A stretch of 15,984 nt of DNA from positions 1 to 15,984 of the forward strand of contig JAEZBU010000206.1 in NCBI GenBank assembly GCA_023426855.1, read 5' to 3'. The position numbers were made by a program, and so were the translations under genes. The notes under the pieces were generated by a model. That model searched no databases. It saw nothing but the letters and a program-made list of their open reading frames with translations, and was not told the DNA's origin. Positions 7,408 to 15,146 of this stretch are shown one piece after another. The DNA is from Pseudomonadota bacterium (lineage in GTDB: Bacteria; Pseudomonadota; Alphaproteobacteria; Rhizobiales; Hyphomicrobiaceae). Position 1 is the first letter of the stretch, and every line of letters starts with the position of its first letter.

Positions 7408-7443
7408 GCAGAATAATCGCCCCCTAAGCAGAATTGGTTCTGC
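7408..7443. promoter_or_regulatory. Candidate operator: three GCAGAA half-sites upstream of bphO
   Basis: GCAGAATTGGTTCTGC (7428-7443) is an inverted repeat with perfect 6-bp arms and a four-base centre. A further GCAGAAT copy lies at 7408-7414, exactly 20 bp (about two helical turns) from the first arm in direct orientation. The set spans the bphO ribosome site region and immediate upstream DNA. The binding protein is unknown; the neighbouring Crp-like regulator is one candidate. Confidence 0.4.
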
Positions 7444-7460
7444 ATGATCCGTCGGGATAA

Positions 7461-7483
7461 TTCAATAGTGCTTGAGAATTGAA
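7461..7483. repeat. Short inverted repeat TTCAAT-N11-ATTGAA
   Basis: Two 6-bp arms (7461-7466 and 7478-7483) around an 11-base centre, in the bphO/crp intergenic region. It is AT-rich relative to its surroundings and may be part of a promoter or operator. With such short arms it could be chance. Confidence 0.25.
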
Positions 7484-7494
7484 GCCCTCACAAA

Positions 7495-7516
7495 CATCTC
7501 ATCGGGTGATGAGATG
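7495..7516. repeat. Perfect 9-bp inverted repeat with GGGT loop
   Basis: CATCTCATC (7495-7503), GGGT, GATGAGATG (7508-7516) form a perfect hairpin or dyad between bphO and the Crp-like gene. It has no T-run on either strand, so it is not a standard terminator. It could be an operator or a structure in the leader of the 7661 gene, about 145 bases before its start. Confidence 0.5.
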
Positions 7517-7614
7517 GTCGAATGGTACAGCCGCCTCCAACCGCATGCCGCTTACCCGTCGTACCTGTCGAGACCAGACTTAGCCAATCAGATTGAGATT
7601 GCTTTGTCTGTTCA

Positions 7615-7628
7615 CTTGTGCACACAAG
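7615..7628. promoter_or_regulatory. CTTGTG-CA-CACAAG dyad upstream of the Crp-like gene
   Basis: Two 6-bp arms separated by CA, ending 32 bases before the ATG at 7661. The position suits a repressor site or autoregulation. The half-site TTGTG resembles Crp/Fnr half-sites, but the spacing is shorter than the usual Crp/Fnr dyad, so the assignment is tentative. Confidence 0.3.
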
Positions 7629-7660
7629 GACCGTCTCAGCGGAACGCGCAGAGCATCGTC

Positions 7661-8434
7661 ATGACAGAAGCATCTATTTTCCCTAACGGTCGGCCCGAAA
7701 AAAACGGCGCGCCCATTAACTTCGACTTATGCAGGAATAATCTGCTTCGTGCCCTGCGGCCCGACGACTTGCATCTTCTTGAGAGCCATATGGACGTCGT
7801 GGAAAGCGCTGCCGGTGACCTTCTTTACAACCCTGGAGATGATGTCGGGGTCGTGTACTTTCCCTGTGGTCCAAGCCTTGTCGCATACCTAGTCGAGAAC
7901 GAAGACGGCAGGGACGTCGAGACCATCCTGGTCGGTCGCGAGGGCGCAGTCGGAGGAATTGTCAGTTCCGGGCATCTGCCGGCCTATTGCCGCATCGTCG
8001 TCAAATTCGGCGGTCCGTTCATGCGCATACCTGTGCGGCAGCTTGAAATAGCAAAATCCCAGTCTCTGTCGCTGAGGATGCTCTTTGCCAGATACGCTGA
8101 CTGCATGCTGGCCCAGATATTCCAATCTACAGCATGCAATGCGATTCACACGATCGAACAGCGGACCGCCAAGTGGATCATCTCGACGATGGACCGGACC
8201 GGTGACACCATTATTCCGCTGACGCAAGAGCAGCTCGCGTCGATGCTCGGGGTAGGCCGCAGCTATGCCAGCCGGGTCATCCAAACGTTCAAACATGAGG
8301 GCATTCTCGAAACGTCACGCGGCGCTCTTCAAGTGCGCGATCGCGAGGCTCTCAATGCGCGCTCCTGCATGTGTAACGATAGCATACGCCGACATTTCGA
8401 TGACGTGCTGCGCGGCGTATATCCCGCCGAATGA
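7661..8434 (+). CDS. Crp/Fnr-family transcriptional regulator
   Basis: A 257-residue regulator from ATG 7661. Residues about 25-145 form the cyclic-nucleotide-binding-type beta barrel (NPGDDVGVVYFPCGPSLVAY, DVETILVGREGAVGG). A long dimer helix follows, then a Crp-type winged helix with IPLTQEQLASMLGVGRSYAS and a C-terminal CMC, like the ACxCY ending frequent in alphaproteobacterial members. It lacks an Fnr-like N-terminal cysteine cluster, so no iron-sulfur sensing is indicated, and the effector is unknown. The frame stays open upstream to a TTG at 7472, but that extension has no family character and runs through inverted repeats, so the ATG at 7661 is preferred although its ribosome site is weak. 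It is divergent from bphO-bphP and may regulate it, which is inference from position only. It converges on hutC. Confidence 0.85.
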   Translation: MTEASIFPNGRPEKNGAPINFDLCRNNLLRALRPDDLHLLESHMDVVESAAGDLLYNPGDDVGVVYFPCGPSLVAYLVENEDGRDVETILVGREGAVGGIVSSGHLPAYCRIVVKFGGPFMRIPVRQLEIAKSQSLSLRMLFARYADCMLAQIFQSTACNAIHTIEQRTAKWIISTMDRTGDTIIPLTQEQLASMLGVGRSYASRVIQTFKHEGILETSRGALQVRDREALNARSCMCNDSIRRHFDDVLRGVYPAE

Positions 8435-8497
8435 AGCGTATCCCCAGCACGACCCCGCTTCCATCGCGAACACCGGGAACGCAATGAAACTGCGATG

Positions 8498-9229
8498 TTA
8501 TCCCTGCGGCCCGAAACGCGCGACGAGATGATAGGCGTTGCCCAGGAACGTCTGGCGCACGAAGGTGATCGTGGCGTCGGCGCGCCACGTGCGACGCTCG
8601 ACACATAGACAGGCCGTGCCCTCCGCCGTCGCCAGCAGATCGGCAATGCGCCCTTCGGCATTAATGGCCGAAAAATGGTGCTCGGCTTCCGTCCACGGGA
8701 CATGGTCCAGCAGCCAGGAACCCGGCGGCTTGGCCGCAAACGAAGCATCGGCTGCTTCCGGCACCGCCGCTAGGCTGATGAGTCGCTCCTCGATCGCGAG
8801 CGGCTGGCCGTTGGCGAGATGCCGACAATGTACTTCGATCAATGCCTCTCCGACAGCCATAGCCGATGCTTCGGCATCGCGCCGCGATGCCGGCCGCTTA
8901 CGCCGGGACAGCAGTTCATATCCGTAAGTCTCGCCGCGCGACGTGACCTCGGTCGGTAAATCGGGGATGTGCAGCACAGCCGATTGAATGCGCGGCCGCG
9001 CCACGAAAGACCCTGCCTTGCGACGACGCTCGATCAGGCCTTCATCGGCCAGCGCTGACAGCACCTTGTTGACGGTCATCCGCGCGCAATCGTATTGCGC
9101 CATCAGTTCGTGCTCGAACGGAATGCGAAAGCCGGGCGGCCATGCGCCGGACAGGATCTTCGCCTCGATATCGGAGCGAATCCGCTGATTGAGAGTCTGT
9201 TGCGGCGCGGCTGCTTCAACCATCGACAT
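8498..9229 (-). CDS. hutC: Histidine utilisation repressor HutC (GntR family)
   Basis: A 243-residue GntR/HutC-type repressor. The N-terminal winged helix (about residues 10-75) shows LNQRIRSDIEAKILSGAWPP, FEHELMAQYDCARMTVNKVL and LIERRRKAGSFVARP. The C-terminal UTRA ligand domain (about 90-235) includes ALIEVHCRHLANGQPLAIEE and the LLDHVPWTEAEHHFSA segment typical of HutC. Members bind urocanate, which releases them from hut operators. ATG at 9227-9229 shares one base with the hutF stop (TGATG); a TTG at 9232 and a later ATG at 9223 are alternatives. It is the second gene of the hutF-hutC operon, so it should control its own synthesis through the operator at 10642. The 63 bases after it, before the convergent Crp-like gene, show no clear terminator. 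Confidence 0.92.
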   Translation of the reverse strand: MSMVEAAAPQQTLNQRIRSDIEAKILSGAWPPGFRIPFEHELMAQYDCARMTVNKVLSALADEGLIERRRKAGSFVARPRIQSAVLHIPDLPTEVTSRGETYGYELLSRRKRPASRRDAEASAMAVGEALIEVHCRHLANGQPLAIEERLISLAAVPEAADASFAAKPPGSWLLDHVPWTEAEHHFSAINAEGRIADLLATAEGTACLCVERRTWRADATITFVRQTFLGNAYHLVARFGPQG

Positions 9230-10584
9230 CAACCCAGCACATTGCCGAGCGCGGCTTTGAAGCGCGCTTCCACGCTGTTACGCGCGCGATGACGGCCGCG
9301 CTCGACCAGCTTCTCGCCACGTCGCCATACGCAATCGACAGCGCCGCCGCCCCGGCATGCGAAAACCCAGGCGTTGATCAAGGCCGCGTCCCTGCGCGCC
9401 AGCAACGCGGGGTGCGCGATATCGAGAGAAACGATATCCGCCGCGTTTCCTTCCGCCAGACCGCCTTTCACACCCAGAGCCTGCGCACCACCCTTCAGCG
9501 CCGCATCGAACAGCACCTGTCCGGTAGCTGCCCCTTCCTGAACTGCCAGTACGTTGCGCGCGCGATGCCAGAGGCGTTGCCCGTATTCCAGAACCCTCAA
9601 CTCCTCGGCGGCATCGATCAGCACGTTGGAATCCGATCCCACACCAAAGGCGCCGCCGGCCACCATGAATGCCTCGGCGGGGAAAACACCATCACCAAGA
9701 TTGGCTTCGGTTATCGGGCACAAACCGACGACTGCGCCGCTCGCCGCCATCTGCGCGGTTTCAACATCGGTGACATGAGTTGCATGGATCAGGCACCAGC
9801 GCGAACCGACGTCTGCAATGTCGTAGAGCCGCTCGACGGGCCGTCGACCGCACCACGCGACGCAGTCATCAACCTCCTTGGTCTGCTCGGCGACATGAAT
9901 GTGCAGCGGCCCGTCCGTCAGCGGAAGAATGGCGGCGATTTCCTCCGTCGTCGCGGCGCGCAGACTGTGCGGTGCCAAGCCGAGCACGGCGTCCGGCAAC
10001 GCCGACACGGCGCGTCGACTGGCCTCCATCAATCGTCCAAACCTATCGACGTCATTGATGAACCGACGCTGGCCATGCCCTGGCGCCGCGCCGCCGAAAC
10101 CACCATGCGCGTAAAAGACGGGTAATAGGGTCAGCGCAATTCCGGTTTCACTTGCCGCCGCCGCAATCCGGCTCGCCAGCTCGCCCAGGTCCGAATAGGA
10201 CAAGCCATCGCAGTCATGATGGACATAGTGAAACTCACCAACCCGGGTGAAACCCGACTCGAGCATTTCCATATACGCCTGCGCGGCGATTGCCTGCATA
10301 TCGTCGGGATTCATACGGTCGAGGAAGCGGTACATCACCTCGCGCCAGGTCCAGAAGCTGTCACCCGTCGGCCCGCGCACTTCCGCGAGGCCAGCCATGC
10401 CGCGCTGGAACGCGTGGCTATGCAGGTTCGGCAATCCGGGCGTGGCCACGGCATGGCGCTCATCACCAGACTGGGCCGCGACGCCAATTTCCACGCGCGT
10501 GATCAGGCCATCGTCGACGCTTAAGCGGACATCCTGCGCCCATCCCTGCGGCAAGAGGGCCGAGCCGAACCATAGGCTGTTCAT
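9229..10584 (-). CDS. hutF: Formimidoylglutamate deiminase HutF
   Basis: A 451-residue amidohydrolase that deiminates N-formimino-L-glutamate to N-formyl-L-glutamate and ammonia. Metal and catalytic residues of the family are in place: HSHAFQRG (H55, H57), LHIHVAEQ (H228, H230), IHATH (H267, H270) and the late aspartate in GVGSDSNVLID (D318). ATG at 10582-10584 has an AAGGA ribosome site ten bases upstream; an in-frame extension to 10836 would run through the promoter region into hutI on the opposite strand and is rejected. It is the first gene of the leftward hut operon and overlaps hutC by one base. Its presence means this organism uses the deiminase branch rather than HutG-type formiminoglutamase, so a separate formylglutamate deformylase is needed to complete the route. 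Confidence 0.95.
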   Translation of the reverse strand: MNSLWFGSALLPQGWAQDVRLSVDDGLITRVEIGVAAQSGDERHAVATPGLPNLHSHAFQRGMAGLAEVRGPTGDSFWTWREVMYRFLDRMNPDDMQAIAAQAYMEMLESGFTRVGEFHYVHHDCDGLSYSDLGELASRIAAAASETGIALTLLPVFYAHGGFGGAAPGHGQRRFINDVDRFGRLMEASRRAVSALPDAVLGLAPHSLRAATTEEIAAILPLTDGPLHIHVAEQTKEVDDCVAWCGRRPVERLYDIADVGSRWCLIHATHVTDVETAQMAASGAVVGLCPITEANLGDGVFPAEAFMVAGGAFGVGSDSNVLIDAAEELRVLEYGQRLWHRARNVLAVQEGAATGQVLFDAALKGGAQALGVKGGLAEGNAADIVSLDIAHPALLARRDAALINAWVFACRGGGAVDCVWRRGEKLVERGRHRARNSVEARFKAALGNVLG

Positions 10585-10628
10585 CGGAGAAAATTCCTTC
10601 ACCTGCGAACGGACACTGGACAAGTGAT

Positions 10629-10656
10629 TTGCCAGACTGTTATGTCTATACATTAT
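10629..10656 (+). promoter_or_regulatory. Possible promoter for hutIHUD
   Basis: TTGCCA (10629-10634), a 16-base spacer and CATTAT (10651-10656) form a weak sigma70-like promoter toward hutI. The HutC operator overlaps its -10 end, which would fit repression. A leftward promoter for hutF with TTGGCA and TATAGA or TAGACA can be drawn over the same bases, but its spacing is ambiguous. Confidence 0.35.
10642..10653. promoter_or_regulatory. HutC operator in the divergent hut promoter region
   Basis: ATGTCTATACAT matches at every position the HutC-subfamily operator consensus NyGTMTAKACNy as I recall it for GntR regulators. It is a near-palindrome with one mismatched pair. It lies midway between the hutF and hutI starts, so one HutC dimer could repress both operons. 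Confidence 0.75.
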
Positions 10657-10691
10657 CGGACCACATGCCAACAAGACGATAGGTGGACCAC

Positions 10692-11903
10692 ATGACCGAG
10701 CGCTGTGATCGCATCTGGAAAAACGCGAGACTGGCAACACTGACGCCGGATCGCGAGGGACTAGGCATCGTGGAAAACGGTCTCGTCGCGGCCCGCGACG
10801 GCCGCATCGTCTATGCGGGCGAAGCAGCAAACGCACCTGCGCTCGACGCCGAGGAAACGATTGACTGCGAAGGCCGATGGATTACGCCGGGCCTCATCGA
10901 TTGCCACACACACCTGGTTTTCGGCGGCAATCGCGCACATGAATTTGAGCTCAGGCTTGCCGGCGCCAGCTATGAAGAAATCGCGCGGGCCGGCGGCGGC
11001 ATCGTTTCGACCATGCGGGCAACGCGCGCGGCCAGCGAAGATGAACTCGTCGCCAGCGCCCTGCCGCGCCTCGATACCCTCATGGCTGAGGGCGTCACAA
11101 CGCTCGAGGTCAAATCCGGCTACGGGCTTGCGACCGATGCCGAACTCAAGAGCCTGCGCGCCGCGCGCAAGCTGGCCGCGCTTCGTCCGGTCGGCGTTTC
11201 CACGACATTCCTCGGCGCGCACGCATTGCCGCCGGAAATGAATGGCGACAAGGACGCCTATATCGACCTCGTCTGCAATGAGATGCTTCCGGCCGTCGCC
11301 CGTGAAGGCCTTGCCGACTCGGTTGATGTTTTTTGCGAGGGCATCGCGTTCTCGCCTGAACAAACCGCCCGCGTCTTCGATGCCGCCCGCGCGCACAACA
11401 TTCCCGTCCGCGCTCACGTCGATCAGTTGTCCAATCTGCATGGCGCAGCGCTGGCCGCCCGGTACGGTGCCCTTTCCGCCGATCACTTGGAATACGCCGA
11501 CGAGGAAGGCGCGGCTGCGATGGCCAAGTCCGGCACCGTCGCGGTTGTCCTGCCGGGTGCCTTCTACTTCATTCGCGAAACGCAAAAGCCACCGATCGAT
11601 TTTTTCCGTCGCCACGGCACGCGCATGGCGCTGGCGACGGACTGCAATCCGGGCACCTCGCCGCTGACCTCCCTGCTGCTCGCCATGAACATGAGCGCGA
11701 CGCTGTTCCGCCTGACGGTCGAGGAATGCATCGCCGGCGTGACCCGCGAAGCCGCGCACGCGCTTGGTTTGCAGAATGAGATCGGTACGCTGCAGGCCGG
11801 CAAATCTTGCGATCTGGCAATCTGGGATATCGAGCGACCGGCTGAGTTGGTCTATCGCATCGGCTTCAACCCGCTGCACGCACGTGTGTGGAGAGGACAA
11901 TGA
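10692..11903 (+). CDS. hutI: Imidazolonepropionase HutI
   Basis: A 403-residue metal-dependent amidohydrolase that opens 4-imidazolone-5-propionate to N-formimino-L-glutamate, the third step of histidine degradation. The metal-binding residues are visible: DCHTHLVFGG (H72, H74), RAHVDQLSN (H242), SADHLEY (H265) and ALATDCNPG (D317), along with the HutI signature LEVKSGYGL and the substrate-loop region GNRAHEFELRLAG. ATG at 10692 is preceded at five bases by AGGTGG; a GTG three codons earlier overlaps that ribosome site and is less likely. It leads the rightward operon and its stop overlaps the hutH start (ATGA), indicating coupling. The operator at 10642 lies about 40 bases upstream. Length and motifs are complete. 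Confidence 0.95.
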   Translation: MTERCDRIWKNARLATLTPDREGLGIVENGLVAARDGRIVYAGEAANAPALDAEETIDCEGRWITPGLIDCHTHLVFGGNRAHEFELRLAGASYEEIARAGGGIVSTMRATRAASEDELVASALPRLDTLMAEGVTTLEVKSGYGLATDAELKSLRAARKLAALRPVGVSTTFLGAHALPPEMNGDKDAYIDLVCNEMLPAVAREGLADSVDVFCEGIAFSPEQTARVFDAARAHNIPVRAHVDQLSNLHGAALAARYGALSADHLEYADEEGAAAMAKSGTVAVVLPGAFYFIRETQKPPIDFFRRHGTRMALATDCNPGTSPLTSLLLAMNMSATLFRLTVEECIAGVTREAAHALGLQNEIGTLQAGKSCDLAIWDIERPAELVYRIGFNPLHARVWRGQ

Positions 11904-13462
11904 CCGATGCGGTGACATTGCTTCCCGGTCAGGTCACACTTGCACAATGGCAGGCGATTTACAGCGGCGCCGCCGTTTCGCTTGATCCCTCGGGTCGCCC
12001 GGCGATCCAGCGCGCAGCGGACGCGGTGGCGAACATCGTTGCCAAAGGCGAGCCTGTTTACGGAATCAATACCGGCTTCGGAAAGCTCGCCAGCGTCCGC
12101 ATCGACGCCGCCGACCTCGTCACGCTCCAGCGCAATATCGTGTTATCTCATGCGGCAGGCGTTGGCGAACCGACGCCCACAGGCGTCGTGCGGCTGATGA
12201 TGGCGCTGAAGCTCGCCAGTCTTGCGCAGGGCGCGTCAGGCGTGCGGCTTGAAACGATTGATATGCTCGCTGCGATGCTCGAGCGCGGCCTCATACCCGT
12301 GATCCCGCAGCAGGGCTCGGTCGGCGCTTCCGGCGATCTGGCTCCATTGGCCCATATGACCGCCGCGATGATCGGCGTCGGTGAGATTGCATTCGCGGGC
12401 GAAATTACCGATGCAACGACGGCCCTCGCCGACGCTGGCCTCTCCCCGCTGACGCTTGCCGCAAAGGAAGGCCTGGCGCTGCTGAACGGCACGCAGTTCT
12501 CGACGGCTTATGCGCTGGCGGGACTGTTCGAAGCTGAGCGCGTATTCCGCTGGGCACTGGCCACAGGCGCGCTCTCCACCGACGCCGCCCGTGGGTCCGA
12601 CGCGCCTTTCGATCCGCGCATCCACGCACTGCGCCGTCATCGCGGGCAGATCGAATGCGCCGACGCCCTGCGTGCGTTGATGGCGGGATCGAAAATCCGC
12701 GCCTCGCACCTGATCGGCGACGAGCGTGTGCAGGACCCTTATTGCCTTCGCTGCCAGCCGCAAGTCATGGGTGCGGCCCTCGATATCCTGCGCCAAGCCG
12801 CAACGACGCTGGAAACAGAAGCAAACGGTGTATCCGACAATCCGCTGATTTTCCCGGAAGACGGCACGGCCCTGTCCGGCGGCAATTTCCATGCGGAGCC
12901 GGTGGCATTCGCCGCTGATATGATCGCGCTGGCGCTATGCGAGATCGGCTCATTGTCCGAACGCCGTATCGCCATGCTGGTCGATCCAGCGCTTTCAGGA
13001 TTACCGGCGTTTCTTACGCCGAAACCCGGCTTGAATTCCGGCTTCATGATTCCGCAGGTCACCGCGGCGGCGCTCGTATCGGAAAACAAGCAGCGCGCCT
13101 ATCCGGCCAGCGTCGATTCCATTCCGACCTCGGCCAATCAGGAAGACCACGTCTCAATGGCTGCACATGGCGCCCGTCGGCTGCTGCCGATGGCGGAAAA
13201 CGTCGCGCATGTCATCGGCATCGAGTTGCTCGCCGCCGCGCAGGGTTGCGATTTCCACGCCCCGCTGACGTCGAGTTCCGCATTGGAGCCGGTGCGCGCA
13301 CGCATTCGCTCCGAAATCCCTCACCTCGATGACGATCGGCATTTCCACCCGGATATCGCCAAGGCGACCGCGCTCGTCCGCTCCGGTGACATTCAAGGCC
13401 TGACCAAAACGCCTCTTCCCTCGATTTCAGACCAAGCTTCATCCGCCCGCGCAGGCGCTTGA
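11900..13462 (+). CDS. hutH: Histidine ammonia-lyase HutH
   Basis: A 520-residue lyase that removes ammonia from L-histidine to give urocanate, the first step of the pathway. The Ala-Ser-Gly triplet that cyclises into the MIO electrophile is at 143-145 in GSVGASGDLAPLAHM, matching Pseudomonas putida 142-144. The active-site tyrosine Y54 in VYGINTGFGKLA and the family segments LLNGTQFSTAYAL, QDPYCLRCQPQVMG, SDNPLIF and SANQEDHVSM are all present. ATG at 11900 overlaps the hutI stop by four bases and has GGAGAGG upstream; a GTG at 11888 would add four residues. Sixteen bases separate it from hutU. It belongs to the cytoplasmic tetrameric histidase class, with no sign of a phenylalanine or tyrosine ammonia-lyase switch noted beyond the pathway context, which itself supports histidine. 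Confidence 0.96.
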   Translation: MTDAVTLLPGQVTLAQWQAIYSGAAVSLDPSGRPAIQRAADAVANIVAKGEPVYGINTGFGKLASVRIDAADLVTLQRNIVLSHAAGVGEPTPTGVVRLMMALKLASLAQGASGVRLETIDMLAAMLERGLIPVIPQQGSVGASGDLAPLAHMTAAMIGVGEIAFAGEITDATTALADAGLSPLTLAAKEGLALLNGTQFSTAYALAGLFEAERVFRWALATGALSTDAARGSDAPFDPRIHALRRHRGQIECADALRALMAGSKIRASHLIGDERVQDPYCLRCQPQVMGAALDILRQAATTLETEANGVSDNPLIFPEDGTALSGGNFHAEPVAFAADMIALALCEIGSLSERRIAMLVDPALSGLPAFLTPKPGLNSGFMIPQVTAAALVSENKQRAYPASVDSIPTSANQEDHVSMAAHGARRLLPMAENVAHVIGIELLAAAQGCDFHAPLTSSSALEPVRARIRSEIPHLDDDRHFHPDIAKATALVRSGDIQGLTKTPLPSISDQASSARAGA

Positions 13463-13478
13463 CGAGAAGGATTCTAAC

Positions 13479-15146
13479 ATGGCCACAATAGATAACTCCC
13501 GCAGCATCAAAGCGCCCCGCGGACCGGAACTCTCCGCGAAGAGCTGGCTCACCGAAGCACCGCTGCGCATGCTGATGAATAACCTCGATGCCGAGGTCGC
13601 CGAGAAGCCGGGCGAACTGGTCGTCTACGGCGGTATCGGACGCGCCGCACGCGACTGGCAAAGCTTTGACCGCATCGTCGCGGCGTTGCGCGAACTTGAG
13701 GCCGATCAGACCCTGCTGGTTCAGTCTGGAAAACCGGTTGGCGTTTTTCGCACGCACAAGGATGCGCCGCGCGTGCTGATCGCAAACTCCAATCTCGTGC
13801 CGCATTGGGCGAATTGGGATCATTTCCACGAACTCGACCGCAAGGGCCTCATGATGTACGGCCAGATGACGGCCGGATCGTGGATCTACATCGGCGCGCA
13901 AGGCATCGTTCAGGGCACCTACGAAACGTTCGTCGAAATGGGGCGCCGTCATTACGGCGGCGATCTGTCGGGCCGCTGGATTTTGACGGCCGGTCTCGGC
14001 GGCATGGGTGGCGCACAGCCGCTGGCAGCCGTCATGGCCGGCGCATCGTGCCTTGCCATCGAATGCCAGCCGAGCCGCATCGATTTCCGCTTGCGCACGG
14101 GTTACCTCGACACGCACACGACCGATATCGACGAAGCTCTGACAATGATCGAAAAGTCGTGCGCAGAGAAGAAACCAATCTCCGTCGGCCTGCTCGGCAA
14201 CGCCGCTGAAATCGTGCCGGAGTTGCTGCGTCGTGGCATCAAGCCGGACGCCGTGACCGATCAGACGTCCGCGCATGATCCGCTGAACGGCTACCTGCCG
14301 GCAGGCTGGACGCTGGCGGAATGGGAAGAAAAGCGCGCAAAAGACCCGAAGGCCGTCGAGGCCGCCGCCAAGAAATCCATGGCGCAGCACGTGCGGGCGA
14401 TGGTCGATTATTGGAAGGCCGGCGTGCCTACGGTCGACTACGGCAACAACATCCGCCAGATGGCCCTGGAGGAAGGCGTCGCAGATGCGTTCTCGTTCCC
14501 CGGCTTCGTTCCGGCGTATATCCGTCCGCTGTTTTGCCGCGGTATCGGCCCGTTCCGCTGGGCCGCGCTGTCCGGCGATCCAGAAGACATCTACCGCACC
14601 GACGCCAAGGTGAAGGAGCTTCTGCCGGACAACGCGCACCTGCACAACTGGCTCGACATGGCGCGCGCCAAGATCAAGTTCCAGGGCCTGCCCGCGCGCA
14701 TCTGCTGGGTCGGTCTCGGCGATCGCCATCGGCTGGGCCTCGCCTTCAACGAAATGGTACGCAAGGGCGAACTCAAGGCCCCAATCGTGATCGGCCGTGA
14801 TCATCTCGATTCCGGATCGGTTGCCTCGCCGAACCGCGAAACCGAGGCGATGAAGGACGGCTCCGACGCGGTGTCGGATTGGCCGCTGCTCAATGCGCTG
14901 CTGAATACGGCGTCGGGCGCGACCTGGGTTTCGCTGCATCATGGCGGTGGCGTCGGCATGGGCTTTTCGCAGCATGCCGGCATGGTCATCGTTTGTGACG
15001 GCAGCGAGGACGCGGATGCACGACTGGCGCGCGTTCTGTGGAATGATCCGGCGACCGGCGTCATGCGTCATGCCGATGCCGGCTACGACATCGCAATTGA
15101 TTGCGCCCGCGAGAACGGCCTCAACCTGCCTGGAATTCTGGGCTAA
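13479..15146 (+). CDS. hutU: Urocanate hydratase HutU
   Basis: A 555-residue NAD+-dependent urocanase that converts urocanate to 4-imidazolone-5-propionate, using NAD+ as an electrophile rather than a redox carrier. The Rossmann-type motif GLGGMGGAQPL (about 172-182), the N-terminal VVYGGIGRAARDW, and the ARICWVGLGDRHRLG segment with C409 (equivalent to the active-site region around Cys410 in P. putida) are seen. Length equals that of typical urocanases. A strong GAGAAGGA ribosome site stands seven bases before ATG 13479. The TAA stop shares one base with the hutD start (TAATG). The minus strand opposite this gene is open over a long stretch; that is a codon-bias shadow and not a gene. Confidence 0.97.
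   Translation: MATIDNSRSIKAPRGPELSAKSWLTEAPLRMLMNNLDAEVAEKPGELVVYGGIGRAARDWQSFDRIVAALRELEADQTLLVQSGKPVGVFRTHKDAPRVLIANSNLVPHWANWDHFHELDRKGLMMYGQMTAGSWIYIGAQGIVQGTYETFVEMGRRHYGGDLSGRWILTAGLGGMGGAQPLAAVMAGASCLAIECQPSRIDFRLRTGYLDTHTTDIDEALTMIEKSCAEKKPISVGLLGNAAEIVPELLRRGIKPDAVTDQTSAHDPLNGYLPAGWTLAEWEEKRAKDPKAVEAAAKKSMAQHVRAMVDYWKAGVPTVDYGNNIRQMALEEGVADAFSFPGFVPAYIRPLFCRGIGPFRWAALSGDPEDIYRTDAKVKELLPDNAHLHNWLDMARAKIKFQGLPARICWVGLGDRHRLGLAFNEMVRKGELKAPIVIGRDHLDSGSVASPNRETEAMKDGSDAVSDWPLLNALLNTASGATWVSLHHGGGVGMGFSQHAGMVIVCDGSEDADARLARVLWNDPATGVMRHADAGYDIAIDCARENGLNLPGILG

Noticed and set aside
8462..8497. CATCGC ... GCGATG inverted repeat as a terminator between the Crp-like gene and hutC
   Set aside because: The 6-bp arms are 24 bases apart, with no T-run; this is within chance expectation for GC-rich DNA.
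10585..10836. An 84-codon upstream extension of hutF
   Set aside because: It crosses the divergent promoter and operator and runs antisense into hutI; the ATG at 10584 has a good ribosome site and gives the normal HutF length.
10761..11918. A 385-codon minus-strand open frame opposite hutI
   Set aside because: Same reason: hutI has all metal-binding residues on the plus strand, and the antisense product resembles no family.
13212..15071. A 619-codon open frame on the minus strand opposite hutU and the end of hutH
   Set aside because: It mirrors two unmistakable enzymes with full motifs, has a low-complexity Arg/His/Ala-rich composition without any domain, and is explained by GC-rich codon bias removing stops in the antisense frame.
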